Below are positions 1 to 5,961 of a stretch of DNA of 7,061 bases, piece by piece (position 1 is the stretch's first letter; each line of letters begins with the position of its first letter). The DNA lies in NCBI GenBank assembly GCA_003503535.1, contig DOCI01000328.1, positions 20,089-27,149 on the forward strand. Reading direction: 5' to 3'. Below the pieces are notes generated by a model. That model worked only from the letters and a program-made list of their open reading frames with translations. It was not told the origin of the DNA and did no database searches. The position numbers and the translations under genes were made by a program. Source of the stretch: Planctomycetaceae bacterium. Lineage in GTDB: Bacteria > Planctomycetota > Planctomycetia > Planctomycetales > Planctomycetaceae.

Positions 1-1092
1 TTTAATCATCTGAGTTTCATATGCCTGCTTCCGAGCAACTTCGTTCATCACATTTTGAAACGGACCGACAAATGGATTGTCCAGGAATTCCGTTGCCAGA
101 TTGATTCCTGATTCCAGTTGTTCTTTGCTGAACGTTTTTGTCGAGGCTCCAAATGTGACGTCTGCTCGAGAACTTTCCAGGCCTTTGACTTTCAAAATAA
201 AGCGATTCATCCTTTCATCGAATTGAGTATAAGGCAGAATGCTGCTTGTGCCATTAGGATCGTTAGGGCTGCCGTAGAAGCAGAATGGATATCGAGTACT
301 TTCGACTTCAACAGTCCCGTTTTTTGAACTGAGGACTTTATGACCAGTTGTCGCCTCGGCTTTGTCGGCTGTCATATCGAGTGTTACCGTCCCGATTTCT
401 CCGTCCAATCCGAGTGCCTTCAAGAATGCGTAGGCCATCAGTAAATGACCGTTTGCTCCGGGATGGACTCCATCACCACCAGCAACCGGATACTCTTCTC
501 CCAATTCAGCCTTGGCCGCTTTCATCGATTTCATCATCTCGCCAAACACGTCGGCATGAGGTGACTGACTTTCTTTGGCAAGTTCGTTAGCAATTTGGCC
601 GAGGTGTTCGAGATTGTCGTTATAGACTTGATCAAATTCGGGATTGCCTCGTTGCCACGTGAAACTATCGACAACGCCGGGAGAGCCAACCACAATTGTC
701 GCTCCGGCTTTTTGCATCCGTTCGATAATTCGACGCATTCCCTCTTCATAGGTTTTGCCGATCTGCTCAGTGTATTCGCGATACGAACCATCGTTCATGC
801 CGTAGCAGGTGGTGACCACATCGGGGTTCCACGGGACGAGATCGTTTTCCATTCGAGCCGCAAAGCCCGGAGCCCGTTCTCCACCCCAGCCAAACTGAAA
901 GGTCTGAATCTCCAGTTCGGGATAACAGGCCAGCAGATACGTTTCGATAAACTTACTGTAGAGTTTCTGTTCGGTAATCGAATCGCCGATGATCGCCAGT
1001 CGATCGCCTTTCTCCAGCACAGGAGTTTCTGCAGAAACAACTCCAGAAAGAGCTCCAGCAACAAGGGCCAATCCAGCAAGAATATGTTTCAT
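1..1092 (-). CDS. Secreted SGNH/GDSL-family hydrolase (C-terminus cut off by window edge)
   Basis: The minus strand is open from an ATG at 1092-1090 to the window edge: 364 codons with no stop, so the C-terminus is missing. Residues 1-21 form a signal peptide (Lys2, hydrophobic core, cleavage after VSA). The SGNH blocks are all visible: block I GDSI at 36-39 with nucleophile Ser38; a Gly-rich block II around FGWGGE (67-72); block III GMND at 98-101 with Asn100; block V DGVHP at 207-211 with Asp207 and His210. The family cleaves ester bonds in lipids, acylated sugars or polysaccharides; the substrate cannot be read from sequence. After the catalytic core (about 30-235) there is an extra region of at least 130 residues that I do not recognise. 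The start is well supported by the signal peptide, although no clear Shine-Dalgarno precedes it. It is divergent from the LRR gene. The CDS and fold are sure; the exact activity is open. Confidence 0.93.
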   Translation of the reverse strand, partial: MKHILAGLALVAGALSGVVSAETPVLEKGDRLAIIGDSITEQKLYSKFIETYLLACYPELEIQTFQFGWGGERAPGFAARMENDLVPWNPDVVTTCYGMNDGSYREYTEQIGKTYEEGMRRIIERMQKAGATIVVGSPGVVDSFTWQRGNPEFDQVYNDNLEHLGQIANELAKESQSPHADVFGEMMKSMKAAKAELGEEYPVAGGDGVHPGANGHLLMAYAFLKALGLDGEIGTVTLDMTADKAEATTGHKVLSSKNGTVEVESTRYPFCFYGSPNDPNGTSSILPYTQFDERMNRFILKVKGLESSRADVTFGASTKTFSKEQLESGINLATEFLDNPFVGPFQNVMNEVARKQAYETQMIK

Positions 1093-1473
1093 GGTTGGGG
1101 CTTTGGCAATCAAGGAGAGGGGAAACATGTTTAAAATGCAAACTGTGTCAATGAGAACGAAATTCAATAGACCCGCCAGGACATCAGGTTCAAAAAGAAA
1201 TGGCCTTAGTCTGGAAAGTTAAAATCTGTTCATGGATCATCATATTCTCCACGAAGCCACAAAGAAATAGAAAAGGATGGAATCGCTGAAAGAGAATGCC
1301 TGTTCAAACATGGCGGAAGGTCATTTCAGTTTTGAATCTTTCAAGCATTTTCATTTCCTGTACAGACGAGTTCACAGGATCCCTCTATCCACTTGAAAAG
1401 TGAGCGAATATCTTTCATTCTTGATACACTACAACAATCAACAAATTCAATCAGAAATTCACAGGAGCAGAAA
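1093..1473. other. Divergent intergenic region, no gene seen
   Basis: This gap of about 380 bp lies between the divergent starts of the SGNH hydrolase and the LRR gene and must hold both promoters. Short open frames here lack a plausible start, Shine-Dalgarno or recognisable protein, so I call no gene. A nine-base direct repeat TTCACAGGA occurs at 1371-1379 and 1458-1466, the second copy including the Shine-Dalgarno of the LRR gene; this may be chance. No convincing -35/-10 pair could be fixed by eye. Confidence 0.6.
1463..1467 (+). promoter_or_regulatory. Shine-Dalgarno AGGAG that fixes the LRR gene start
   Basis: AGGAG lies six bases before the ATG at 1474. It selects this ATG over the longer in-frame TTG start at 1393, whose extra 27 residues would bury the signal peptide. 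Confidence 0.8.
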
Positions 1474-2148
1474 ATGATTCTTCGCCTCGCCATCATTGCG
1501 ACCGTTTTGCTGGCAACAATTTCTCAAGTCCATGCTCAGTACGATGACGTGAAAAAACAGGGTGGCCGAGTTTTGCCACTTTCGCAAGCCGATGATCGTG
1601 TCGAGATTTCCTACCATCTTTCGAGTGATGAGATCACCGATGCCAATCTCCAGCCGCTCGCCGGTCTCGAAAAAGTCTATGCGATCAACCTCCGCGGCAC
1701 CAAAGTCACGAATGCGGGTTTGGCTTCCATCTCAAAGCTGGAGTCCCTGACACGTCTGCATCTTGAAAAAACAGACATCGGCGATGAAGGCCTAACCCAT
1801 CTCTCCGGCTTGAAAAATCTGGAATATCTCAATCTGTATGCCACCAAAGTGACCGATGCCGGACTCGCCTCACTCGAAAGCCTGACGAAGTTGAAGAAGC
1901 TTTATCTCTGGGAGTCGGGAGTGACAAAAGCGGGAGTTGAAAAACTGCAGGCTGCCTTGCCCGAACTGGAAATCATTGCAGGTTTTGAAGAACCAAAACC
2001 AGCAGTCGAAGAGCCGAAACCAGAAGAAAAGCCAGCCGAAGAAAAGAAGCCCGAAGAAAAGAAACCAGCCGAGGTGAAGCCAGCAGAAGAGAAGAAAGCA
2101 GAAGAGAAGCCAGCAGAAGAGAAGAAAGCAGAAGAGAAGAAAGAGTAA
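1474..2148 (+). CDS. Secreted leucine-rich-repeat protein with Lys/Glu/Pro-rich C-terminal tail
   Basis: The protein has 224 residues. Residues 1-21 are a signal peptide (MILRL start, hydrophobic core, cleavage after VHA). Residues 54-149 are four consecutive 24-residue leucine-rich repeats of the ribonuclease-inhibitor-like type, each opening with (I/V)(T/G)(D/N)xxL and carrying a LxxLxL strand; a fifth partial repeat starts VTKAG at 150. Residues 172-224 form a low-complexity tail of Pro, Glu, Lys and Ala, including a PAEEKKAEEK decapeptide repeated in tandem. LRR stacks normally act in protein-protein binding and nothing enzymatic is visible, so this is probably an exported binding or surface-associated protein. 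The charged tail may be disordered or contact the envelope (inference). The ATG at 1474 has a good Shine-Dalgarno. The gene converges on the DUF1080 gene. Confidence 0.92.
   Translation: MILRLAIIATVLLATISQVHAQYDDVKKQGGRVLPLSQADDRVEISYHLSSDEITDANLQPLAGLEKVYAINLRGTKVTNAGLASISKLESLTRLHLEKTDIGDEGLTHLSGLKNLEYLNLYATKVTDAGLASLESLTKLKKLYLWESGVTKAGVEKLQAALPELEIIAGFEEPKPAVEEPKPEEKPAEEKKPEEKKPAEVKPAEEKKAEEKPAEEKKAEEKKE
2076..2139 (+). repeat. 30-bp tandem repeat encoding the KEP-rich tail
   Basis: Two perfect copies of a 30-base unit plus four bases of a third run in phase with the LRR reading frame and encode PAEEKKAEEK twice. Less exact copies of the same Pro/Glu/Lys pattern extend upstream to about 1987. 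The unit length is a multiple of three, so copy-number change by slippage would keep the frame. Confidence 0.85.
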
Positions 2149-2157
2149 ATTGAAGTT

Positions 2158-2228
2158 TACCAGCACAAAGCACATGCGAGTGTGTTGAAATGAGCGAAGA
2201 ACACACTCGCTTACGCTTCGTGCTGGTA
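2158..2228. terminator. Long imperfect hairpin between convergent genes (terminator or dispersed repeat)
   Basis: Arms 2158-2186 and 2200-2228 pair at 25 of 29 positions around a 13-base loop. Mismatches are at 2167, 2172, 2173 and 2175 with their partners. The outer nine pairs and the inner eleven pairs are perfect. The hairpin begins ten bases after the LRR stop and lies about 60 bases before the DUF1080 stop, so it could end transcription from both sides. There is no long T-run on either side, so it may work as a factor-assisted terminator, an mRNA-end stabiliser, or be a copy of a dispersed intergenic repeat. Confidence 0.65.
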
Positions 2229-2286
2229 TTTGATTTGTAAAATGTGAGGGCGGCTCCTTGAGCAAGCCCCCTTATAATATTCTGAA

Positions 2287-2925
2287 CTACTCCGGCAGGC
2301 GTTTCACTTTGATATCACGGAAATAGACTTTGCTGCCGGGGTCGTGAGCCTGCAAAGCAAAAGTTCCTGAAGATAGCACACGGTCGAAGCCTTCCCCCGG
2401 TTGAGCTCCCGGTGGTTCGTAGTAATCGACGCAGACTTTATCGTTAATGAGGGTTTGCACGTGATTTCCCTTGACGATGATTTTGTAATCGAACCATTCG
2501 TTATCGACAGCCGGGGAATCGTACAGGATGTTGGAAACGGCATAAATTGAGGCGGTTTTCTTCGGGTCTTTTTCGTAGGTGTTATTCACCTGACATTCAA
2601 ATCCTCCTTTGGGCCAGCCTTCATCCTGATATTTGGTGTGGAAGTAAATCCCGCCATTGCTGTTTGGCAGAGTTTTCACCTGGCACTGGAATTCAAAGTT
2701 CTTAAACGGTTTGTCATCTCCCACATAGAACAGGTGGCTGCGTTCTCCCTGACACACAAAGGCCCCCTCTTCAATTTTCCAGCTGTCGGGATGTTCGTTG
2801 ATCTTCCAGCCGTCGAATGTCTTTCCGTCCATTAAAGAAACCCACCCGTCCTCACCAGCCTGCAAGGTTGATGCCATCGATAACAGAGATACAGTCGCTA
2901 CGAGGATGAGAGAGATTTGTCGCAT
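2287..2925 (-). CDS. Secreted DUF1080 / 3-keto-disaccharide hydrolase-domain protein
   Basis: The protein has 212 residues with a signal peptide at 1-23 (cleavage after LQA). The rest is one DUF1080 domain (PF06439, a concanavalin/LamG-like beta sandwich abundant in Planctomycetota): GWVSLMDGKTFDGW at 27-40, NGGIYFHTKY at 90-99, GGFECQV at 107-113, and the terminal LQAHDPGSKVYFRDIKVK at 191-208. Some members hydrolyse 3-keto-glycosides after sugar oxidation and others may only bind carbohydrate; which applies here cannot be told from sequence. The ATG at 2925 has AGGAG seven bases upstream and heads the signal peptide. The frame stays open upstream to about 3384, but that part overlaps the sulfotransferase gene and adds about 150 residues ahead of the signal peptide, so I reject it. 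The gene is divergent from the sulfotransferase with a 195-bp gap. Confidence 0.94.
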   Translation of the reverse strand: MRQISLILVATVSLLSMASTLQAGEDGWVSLMDGKTFDGWKINEHPDSWKIEEGAFVCQGERSHLFYVGDDKPFKNFEFQCQVKTLPNSNGGIYFHTKYQDEGWPKGGFECQVNNTYEKDPKKTASIYAVSNILYDSPAVDNEWFDYKIIVKGNHVQTLINDKVCVDYYEPPGAQPGEGFDRVLSSGTFALQAHDPGSKVYFRDIKVKRLPE

Positions 2926-2932
2926 GGGCGTT

Positions 2933-2937
2933 CTCCT
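2933..2937 (-). promoter_or_regulatory. Shine-Dalgarno AGGAG that fixes the DUF1080 start
   Basis: On the minus strand AGGAG lies seven bases ahead of the ATG at 2925. It supports the short form with the signal peptide at its N-terminus. Confidence 0.8.
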
Positions 2938-3120
2938 TGGTGGGAATTGTTTGTGTTTTGGGGTAAATTGAAGCGGTCTCAAGTCAAAAATGGTTTGAGT
3001 AACGATCTTCGCTCTACAATTCTTATACCCACAACTGTTGATGGATGCCATCGTCGAAACTGAAAACTGATCCTGAAAATTGGCTTTCCGGGGCATCGAT
3101 ACCAAGAAACTGTGATACCT

Positions 3121-4254
3121 ATGGCTGAACACGTTGCTTCCCACGCTCCCAAAGCTGCTCGTAATTCGCAACGGGGACTCGTTATCTGGCACGGCATGCG
3201 AATGGGAGATTTCGCGAAACTGATCCGAGTCGGAGCGGAACTGCACTGGACACAACTCCATCGCATCCTGCCAACCCTGTTTATGACGGTCCACAATTCG
3301 GTCTGGGCTCCCATCGAAAAAATGCGGTTTCGCAAACAGATTGAGCAGACCGAAGTTCAGCCTCCCGTCTTTGTCCTCGGCCACTGGCGTTCCGGCACCA
3401 CCTACCTACACAACCTGATGACCCTCGACGATCGATTCACCTACCCGAATCTCTACGAGTGCATCTTCGCCCATCACTTTCTCACCACCGAGAAAACAAT
3501 GGCGGGCCTGACGAATTTCATCGTCCCAAAAAAGCGGCCGATGGACAATATGCAGACCGGCTGGAAGTTGCCGCAGGAAGACGAAATGGCCCTGCTGCTC
3601 ACCACCACGTATTCCCCCTATCGCAACCTGGCTTTTCAGGGACATCGCGAACGCTACGAAGATTACTTCGATTTCAAAAACGCGGATCCCAAAGAGCGGG
3701 AAGAGTGGAAGCAGGCGTTGATGACGTTCGCCAAAAAGCTGACCATCCGCAACAACAAGCCGATCGTTTTCAAATCTCCCGGACACACGTACCGCATCGA
3801 AATTCTGCGGGAGTTGTTTCCGGATGCCAAGTTCGTCTACATCCACCGACATCCCTACGATGTCATTCGCTCAACGATCTATCTGCGGGGCGTGATGTTC
3901 CAGACCAACGCCCTCGGCCGGTTGAATCTCGAACGGAACGAAGAACTGATCTACGAAGCCTACGAGCAGTGCATCCGCACGTACGAGCAGGACAAACAGC
4001 AAATCCCCGAAGGCCACCTGACCGAAATCAAATACGAAGATCTCGAACAGAACCCGATCGAGCACATGCGAAAAGTCTACGAAGACCTGAGCCTGCCGGC
4101 TTTCGATCACGTCCAACCGGAAATTGAGAAGTATGTCGCCGGACAGAAAGAATACAAAAAGAACGAATTCGCCACCGATCCCGTGCTGGCTGAGGTGATC
4201 AACACGCGAATGAAATTCGCGCTGGAAAAGTATGGGTATGATCCGGTGACTTGA
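3121..4254 (+). CDS. PAPS-dependent sulfotransferase family protein
   Basis: The protein has 377 residues from the ATG at 3121; a GTG three codons earlier (3112) is the alternative. The PAPS 5'-phosphosulfate loop is HWRSGTT at 88-94, preceded by the hydrophobic strand PVFVLG. The 3'-phosphate site is HRHPYDVIRS near 242-251, following KSPGHT at 218-223 and the FPDAKFVYI strand. This is the layout of the Sulfotransfer_1/Sulfotransfer_3 families, which move sulfate from PAPS to hydroxyl or amino groups of sugars, lipids or proteins. The acceptor cannot be predicted. No signal peptide or strong membrane segment is present, so it is probably cytosolic. The 85-residue N-terminal extension has a His/Trp-rich part I cannot assign. 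No Shine-Dalgarno is visible. The coding sequence is clearly richer in G and C than the downstream operon. It stands alone, divergent from the DUF1080 gene and convergent with the tRNA-like gene. Confidence 0.94.
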   Translation: MAEHVASHAPKAARNSQRGLVIWHGMRMGDFAKLIRVGAELHWTQLHRILPTLFMTVHNSVWAPIEKMRFRKQIEQTEVQPPVFVLGHWRSGTTYLHNLMTLDDRFTYPNLYECIFAHHFLTTEKTMAGLTNFIVPKKRPMDNMQTGWKLPQEDEMALLLTTTYSPYRNLAFQGHRERYEDYFDFKNADPKEREEWKQALMTFAKKLTIRNNKPIVFKSPGHTYRIEILRELFPDAKFVYIHRHPYDVIRSTIYLRGVMFQTNALGRLNLERNEELIYEAYEQCIRTYEQDKQQIPEGHLTEIKYEDLEQNPIEHMRKVYEDLSLPAFDHVQPEIEKYVAGQKEYKKNEFATDPVLAEVINTRMKFALEKYGYDPVT

Positions 4255-4258
4255 GCAA

Positions 4259-4283
4259 GTAGGGTACGCTCGGCTTACCCTAC
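4259..4283 (+). terminator. Perfect 8-bp hairpin after the sulfotransferase gene
   Basis: GTAGGGTA (4259-4266) pairs perfectly with TACCCTAC (4276-4283) around a nine-base loop. It begins five bases after the stop codon and is not followed directly by a T-run. It also lies 30 bases beyond the 3' end of the minus-strand tRNA-like gene, so it may separate the two convergent units. It could equally be a dispersed intergenic repeat. Confidence 0.6.
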
Positions 4284-4312
4284 ATCCGAAGTAATCATGA
4301 GTGATAATAAAA

Positions 4313-4426
4313 CGAGGGCAAAGAGAGGATTCGAACCTCCGATAGAAGAGTTGCCTCTTCCGGTTCAGATCAACTCTGAACTCCTGCGAATCAATCGCAT
4401 GGCTGGCCATCGCCTTCTCTGCCCTC
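4313..4426 (-). tRNA. Unusual class II tRNA-like gene, candidate tRNA-Ser(UGA)
   Basis: Read on the minus strand, the T-loop TTCGAAT (4335-4329) sits between GAGG and CCTC, the canonical T-arm signature. The flanks form a continuous 11-bp helix (4426-4416 with 4314-4324, one G-U), longer than the usual seven, and G4313 would be the discriminator. A D-arm GGC/GCC (4414-4412 with 4403-4401) encloses GATGGCCA. A perfect five-base stem TGCGA/TCGCA (4399-4395 with 4389-4385) gives an anticodon loop ATTGATT if the last A-T pair opens, with U33 and anticodon TGA (4393-4391). The variable region then holds two perfect six-base hairpins (4381-4376 with 4368-4363; 4360-4355 with 4350-4345). Oddities are A instead of U8, U instead of a purine at 37, no encoded CCA, and a variable region of more than 40 bases. 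It could be a functional divergent serine tRNA, an allo-tRNA with an 8/4-like acceptor/T arrangement, or a decaying tRNA. The tRNA origin is well supported; function and ends are uncertain. Confidence 0.62.
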
Positions 4427-4434
4427 AATTTTAA

Positions 4435-4464
4435 AGTTTACAGGTAAGTAAACGAAACATCAAA
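4435..4464 (-). promoter_or_regulatory. Possible promoter of the tRNA-like gene
   Basis: On the minus strand TTTGAT (4464-4459) and TAAACT (4440-4435) are 18 bases apart, and the second ends eight bases before the predicted RNA start. The match to sigma-70 boxes is only moderate. A GTTTAC/GTAAAC dyad (4436-4441 and 4448-4453) overlaps the -10 element. Confidence 0.25.
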
Positions 4465-4518
4465 TTTACTTATTGAAACTTCAACCTGCTCCAAAGACTT
4501 GACTTTCTCAAGCATAGC

Positions 4519-4539
4519 TGTTTCCATGTTCAGGAAACA
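4519..4539 (+). promoter_or_regulatory. 7-7-7 dyad in the operon leader
   Basis: TGTTTCC (4519-4525) and GGAAACA (4533-4539) are perfect inverted repeats separated by seven bases, 35 bases before the chosen start of the first operon gene. The symmetry and size suit either a repressor operator or a leader-RNA hairpin. TTGACT at 4499-4504 just upstream matches a -35 box, but no good -10 sits at the right spacing. Confidence 0.35.
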
Positions 4540-4559
4540 TTTCTTATCGATCCTATCAA

Positions 4560-4577
4560 ATGAAAGCCCGTCAATGA
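4560..4577 (+). other. Five-codon mini-ORF overlapping the operon start (ATGA)
   Basis: ATG AAA GCC CGT CAA TGA reads M-K-A-R-Q-stop. Its stop overlaps the ATG at 4574 in an ATGA arrangement, as in translationally coupled genes. It has no Shine-Dalgarno at a useful distance. It could be a leader peptide that delivers ribosomes to the next gene, or a chance event. Confidence 0.25.
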
Positions 4578-5095
4578 ACATGGAGAATATGACCAACGAG
4601 GACGAAGAGTTGGGAAGCCTCGCTCAGGAGGTGCGTAAAAAATCATTAGGTCAAGCCAAAGGGATCATGATCTTCATAGGCGTTATTACGCTAGGGGCAA
4701 ATGTTTTTGTCGGAGCAATGTCAGAGTCTCTGGTTCGCACTGAAATTGATAAAGAAGTCAAAATAATTCAGAACTCAGGACAGGAAGTCGACATGGAATA
4801 TGTCGAAGAAATTGTGTCTGCATCGACACGACAATTACAGCTAATCTCTGCGTTGTTCACCGCATTAGGAGTTGCCTTCATCGTAATGGGCTTCGCGATT
4901 TACAAAGCCCCGGTTGGAATCACAATTGCTGCATTGATTCTATATTTAGGTGGTCAGGCAATTACAGCCTTTCTCGATCCAACGATGATCATCAGAGGGG
5001 TTCTGATTAAAATCATCATTGTTGTATTATTAGTAAAATCGGTCTCTGCGGCCATTGCATACCAAAACGAGGCTCAAGTAAAGTCAATCGTGTGA
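4574..5095 (+). CDS. Small four-helix membrane protein, family not recognised
   Basis: From the ATG at 4574 the protein has 173 residues. An acidic then basic N-terminus (residues 1-29, with EVRKKSLGQAK) precedes four hydrophobic segments at about 30-49, 88-110, 113-134 and 139-163. The loop between the first two (about 50-87) is polar and charged, with EVKIIQNSGQEVDMEYVEEI. No catalytic motif is visible. The frame is open back to a TTG at 4499, and ATGs lie at 4526, 4574, 4580 and 4589. I chose 4574 because it follows the leader dyad and overlaps the mini-ORF; no start has a well-placed Shine-Dalgarno. Its stop overlaps the GTG of the CPBP protease gene by four bases (GTGA), so the two are probably translationally coupled and the proteins may work together in the membrane. 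Confidence 0.82.
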   Translation: MNMENMTNEDEELGSLAQEVRKKSLGQAKGIMIFIGVITLGANVFVGAMSESLVRTEIDKEVKIIQNSGQEVDMEYVEEIVSASTRQLQLISALFTALGVAFIVMGFAIYKAPVGITIAALILYLGGQAITAFLDPTMIIRGVLIKIIIVVLLVKSVSAAIAYQNEAQVKSIV

Positions 5096-5961
5096 GTGAA
5101 TTCGATCAGGGGCTGTCGCAGAATGATTCCGATCTGAACAATGAAGATCACAACTTCACTGAACTGCAAATTGTCGAATTGCATGTTCCCTGCTGGAGAT
5201 GTGGCCATCATTGGGTTGCAGGTACAGAATGGTGTCGTCATTGCCAGGCGAAGTTAACTAAACAATCATCACAAAGAAACGAAGAGCAATTCATTTTGCT
5301 GAATGGTCGTATGCATCCTCTGTTTGTCGGATTAGCATTTTCAGCTGCGATGTTCACCATTTCAATGTTTATGCGACTGCTCTCAGAGACTCCTTACTTC
5401 CAGAACGGTGATGAAGTTGCCGGCATGGTTTTCATGGGGATTTGGGAGGTGATGGACTTTCTGCTGGTCTTAGCATCAGTTCTGTATATTGGAGCAGATA
5501 AGACATGCAGTTTGATGAAATTTTCGAAGACTACTTGTTTCGGATGGGCTGCTCTTTTACTTCTCCCGCTGATCATGTTGATCAATTATGCCTATCATGG
5601 AATCGTCGCAGAGTGGATTGGCTGGGACGTCCTGGATTTTGGCTATGTCGACTATCACAATTACTTTTGGATAATTCTGATACTTTATTGCGTTCAGCCT
5701 GCGATCGTGGAAGAAGTTTTCTTCAGAGGTGTGATGGGGTATTGCTTTGAAACCGTCACCAGCCCTCGCGTGTCCATTGTTTTGATGGCCATCCTGTTCA
5801 GTTTGGCTCATGTTGCCGACCCGATCAGTATGCCCTATTTCTTTTTCATCGGCTTGTATTTAGGGCTACTCAGATATTTGAGTGGTGGATTGATGGTACC
5901 AATACTTGCTCATTTTCTGCATAACGGAGCTGTGACGTGGATCGAGATTCTGCAACAATAA
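5092..5961 (+). CDS. Zinc-ribbon-fused CPBP family intramembrane metalloprotease
   Basis: The protein has 289 residues from a GTG that overlaps the previous stop. Near the N-terminus Cys34-x2-Cys37 and Cys48-x2-Cys51 make a zinc ribbon (CWRCGHHW ... CRHC). Hydrophobic segments follow at about 77-95, 110-134, 150-168 and 191-205. The C-terminal half is a CPBP/CAAX-protease (Abi, PF02517) domain: EEVFFRG at 207-213 with Glu207, Glu208 and Arg212; FSLAH at 236-240 with His240; and HFLHN at 274-278 with His274 and Asn278. These are the conserved active-site positions of the Rce1-like family, which cleaves substrates inside the membrane; members act in prenyl-protein maturation, bacteriocin self-immunity and export of small peptides. 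The substrate is unknown here. The next in-frame ATG (5311) would remove the ribbon, so the coupled GTG is preferred. The next gene starts 25 bases before this one ends. Confidence 0.93.
   Translation: MSEFDQGLSQNDSDLNNEDHNFTELQIVELHVPCWRCGHHWVAGTEWCRHCQAKLTKQSSQRNEEQFILLNGRMHPLFVGLAFSAAMFTISMFMRLLSETPYFQNGDEVAGMVFMGIWEVMDFLLVLASVLYIGADKTCSLMKFSKTTCFGWAALLLLPLIMLINYAYHGIVAEWIGWDVLDFGYVDYHNYFWIILILYCVQPAIVEEVFFRGVMGYCFETVTSPRVSIVLMAILFSLAHVADPISMPYFFFIGLYLGLLRYLSGGLMVPILAHFLHNGAVTWIEILQQ
5926..5929 (+). promoter_or_regulatory. Shine-Dalgarno GGAG supporting the GTG start at 5937
   Basis: GGAG inside the end of the CPBP gene lies seven bases before GTG 5937. It favours this non-ATG start and a 25-base overlap; the next in-frame ATG would remove the first membrane hairpin. 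Confidence 0.65.

Noticed and set aside
595..1134. Plus-strand open frame of 179 codons opposite the SGNH hydrolase
   Set aside because: Antisense shadow of a gene with a signal peptide and all SGNH blocks; its translation has no recognisable domain.
1393..1473. TTG start giving the LRR protein 27 more residues
   Set aside because: The ATG at 1474 has AGGAG at six bases and starts directly with the signal peptide.
1987..2145. CRISPR-like or satellite repeat
   Set aside because: The repeat lies in frame within a coding gene, has no spacers, and encodes a low-complexity protein tail.
1870..2265. Minus-strand Leu/Phe-rich frame resembling a membrane protein
   Set aside because: It is the antisense of the Lys/Glu/Pro repeat tail; the hydrophobicity comes from reading GAA/AAG repeats in reverse complement.
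2926..3384. N-terminal extension of the DUF1080 frame by about 150 residues
   Set aside because: It overlaps the well-supported sulfotransferase gene on the other strand, places the signal peptide in the middle of the protein, and ignores the good Shine-Dalgarno before 2925.
3459..4127. Plus-strand 222-codon frame inside the sulfotransferase
   Set aside because: Arg/Pro-rich out-of-frame translation typical of a shifted GC-rich gene; the main frame holds both PAPS-binding motifs.
4313..4426. Selenocysteine tRNA
   Set aside because: No UCA anticodon appears in any of the loops and the D-arm is short, unlike the long D-stem of bacterial tRNA-Sec.
3871..4428. Minus-strand 185-codon frame covering the tRNA-like gene
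   Set aside because: It runs antisense through the sulfotransferase and through the tRNA-like structure, with no domain or Shine-Dalgarno.
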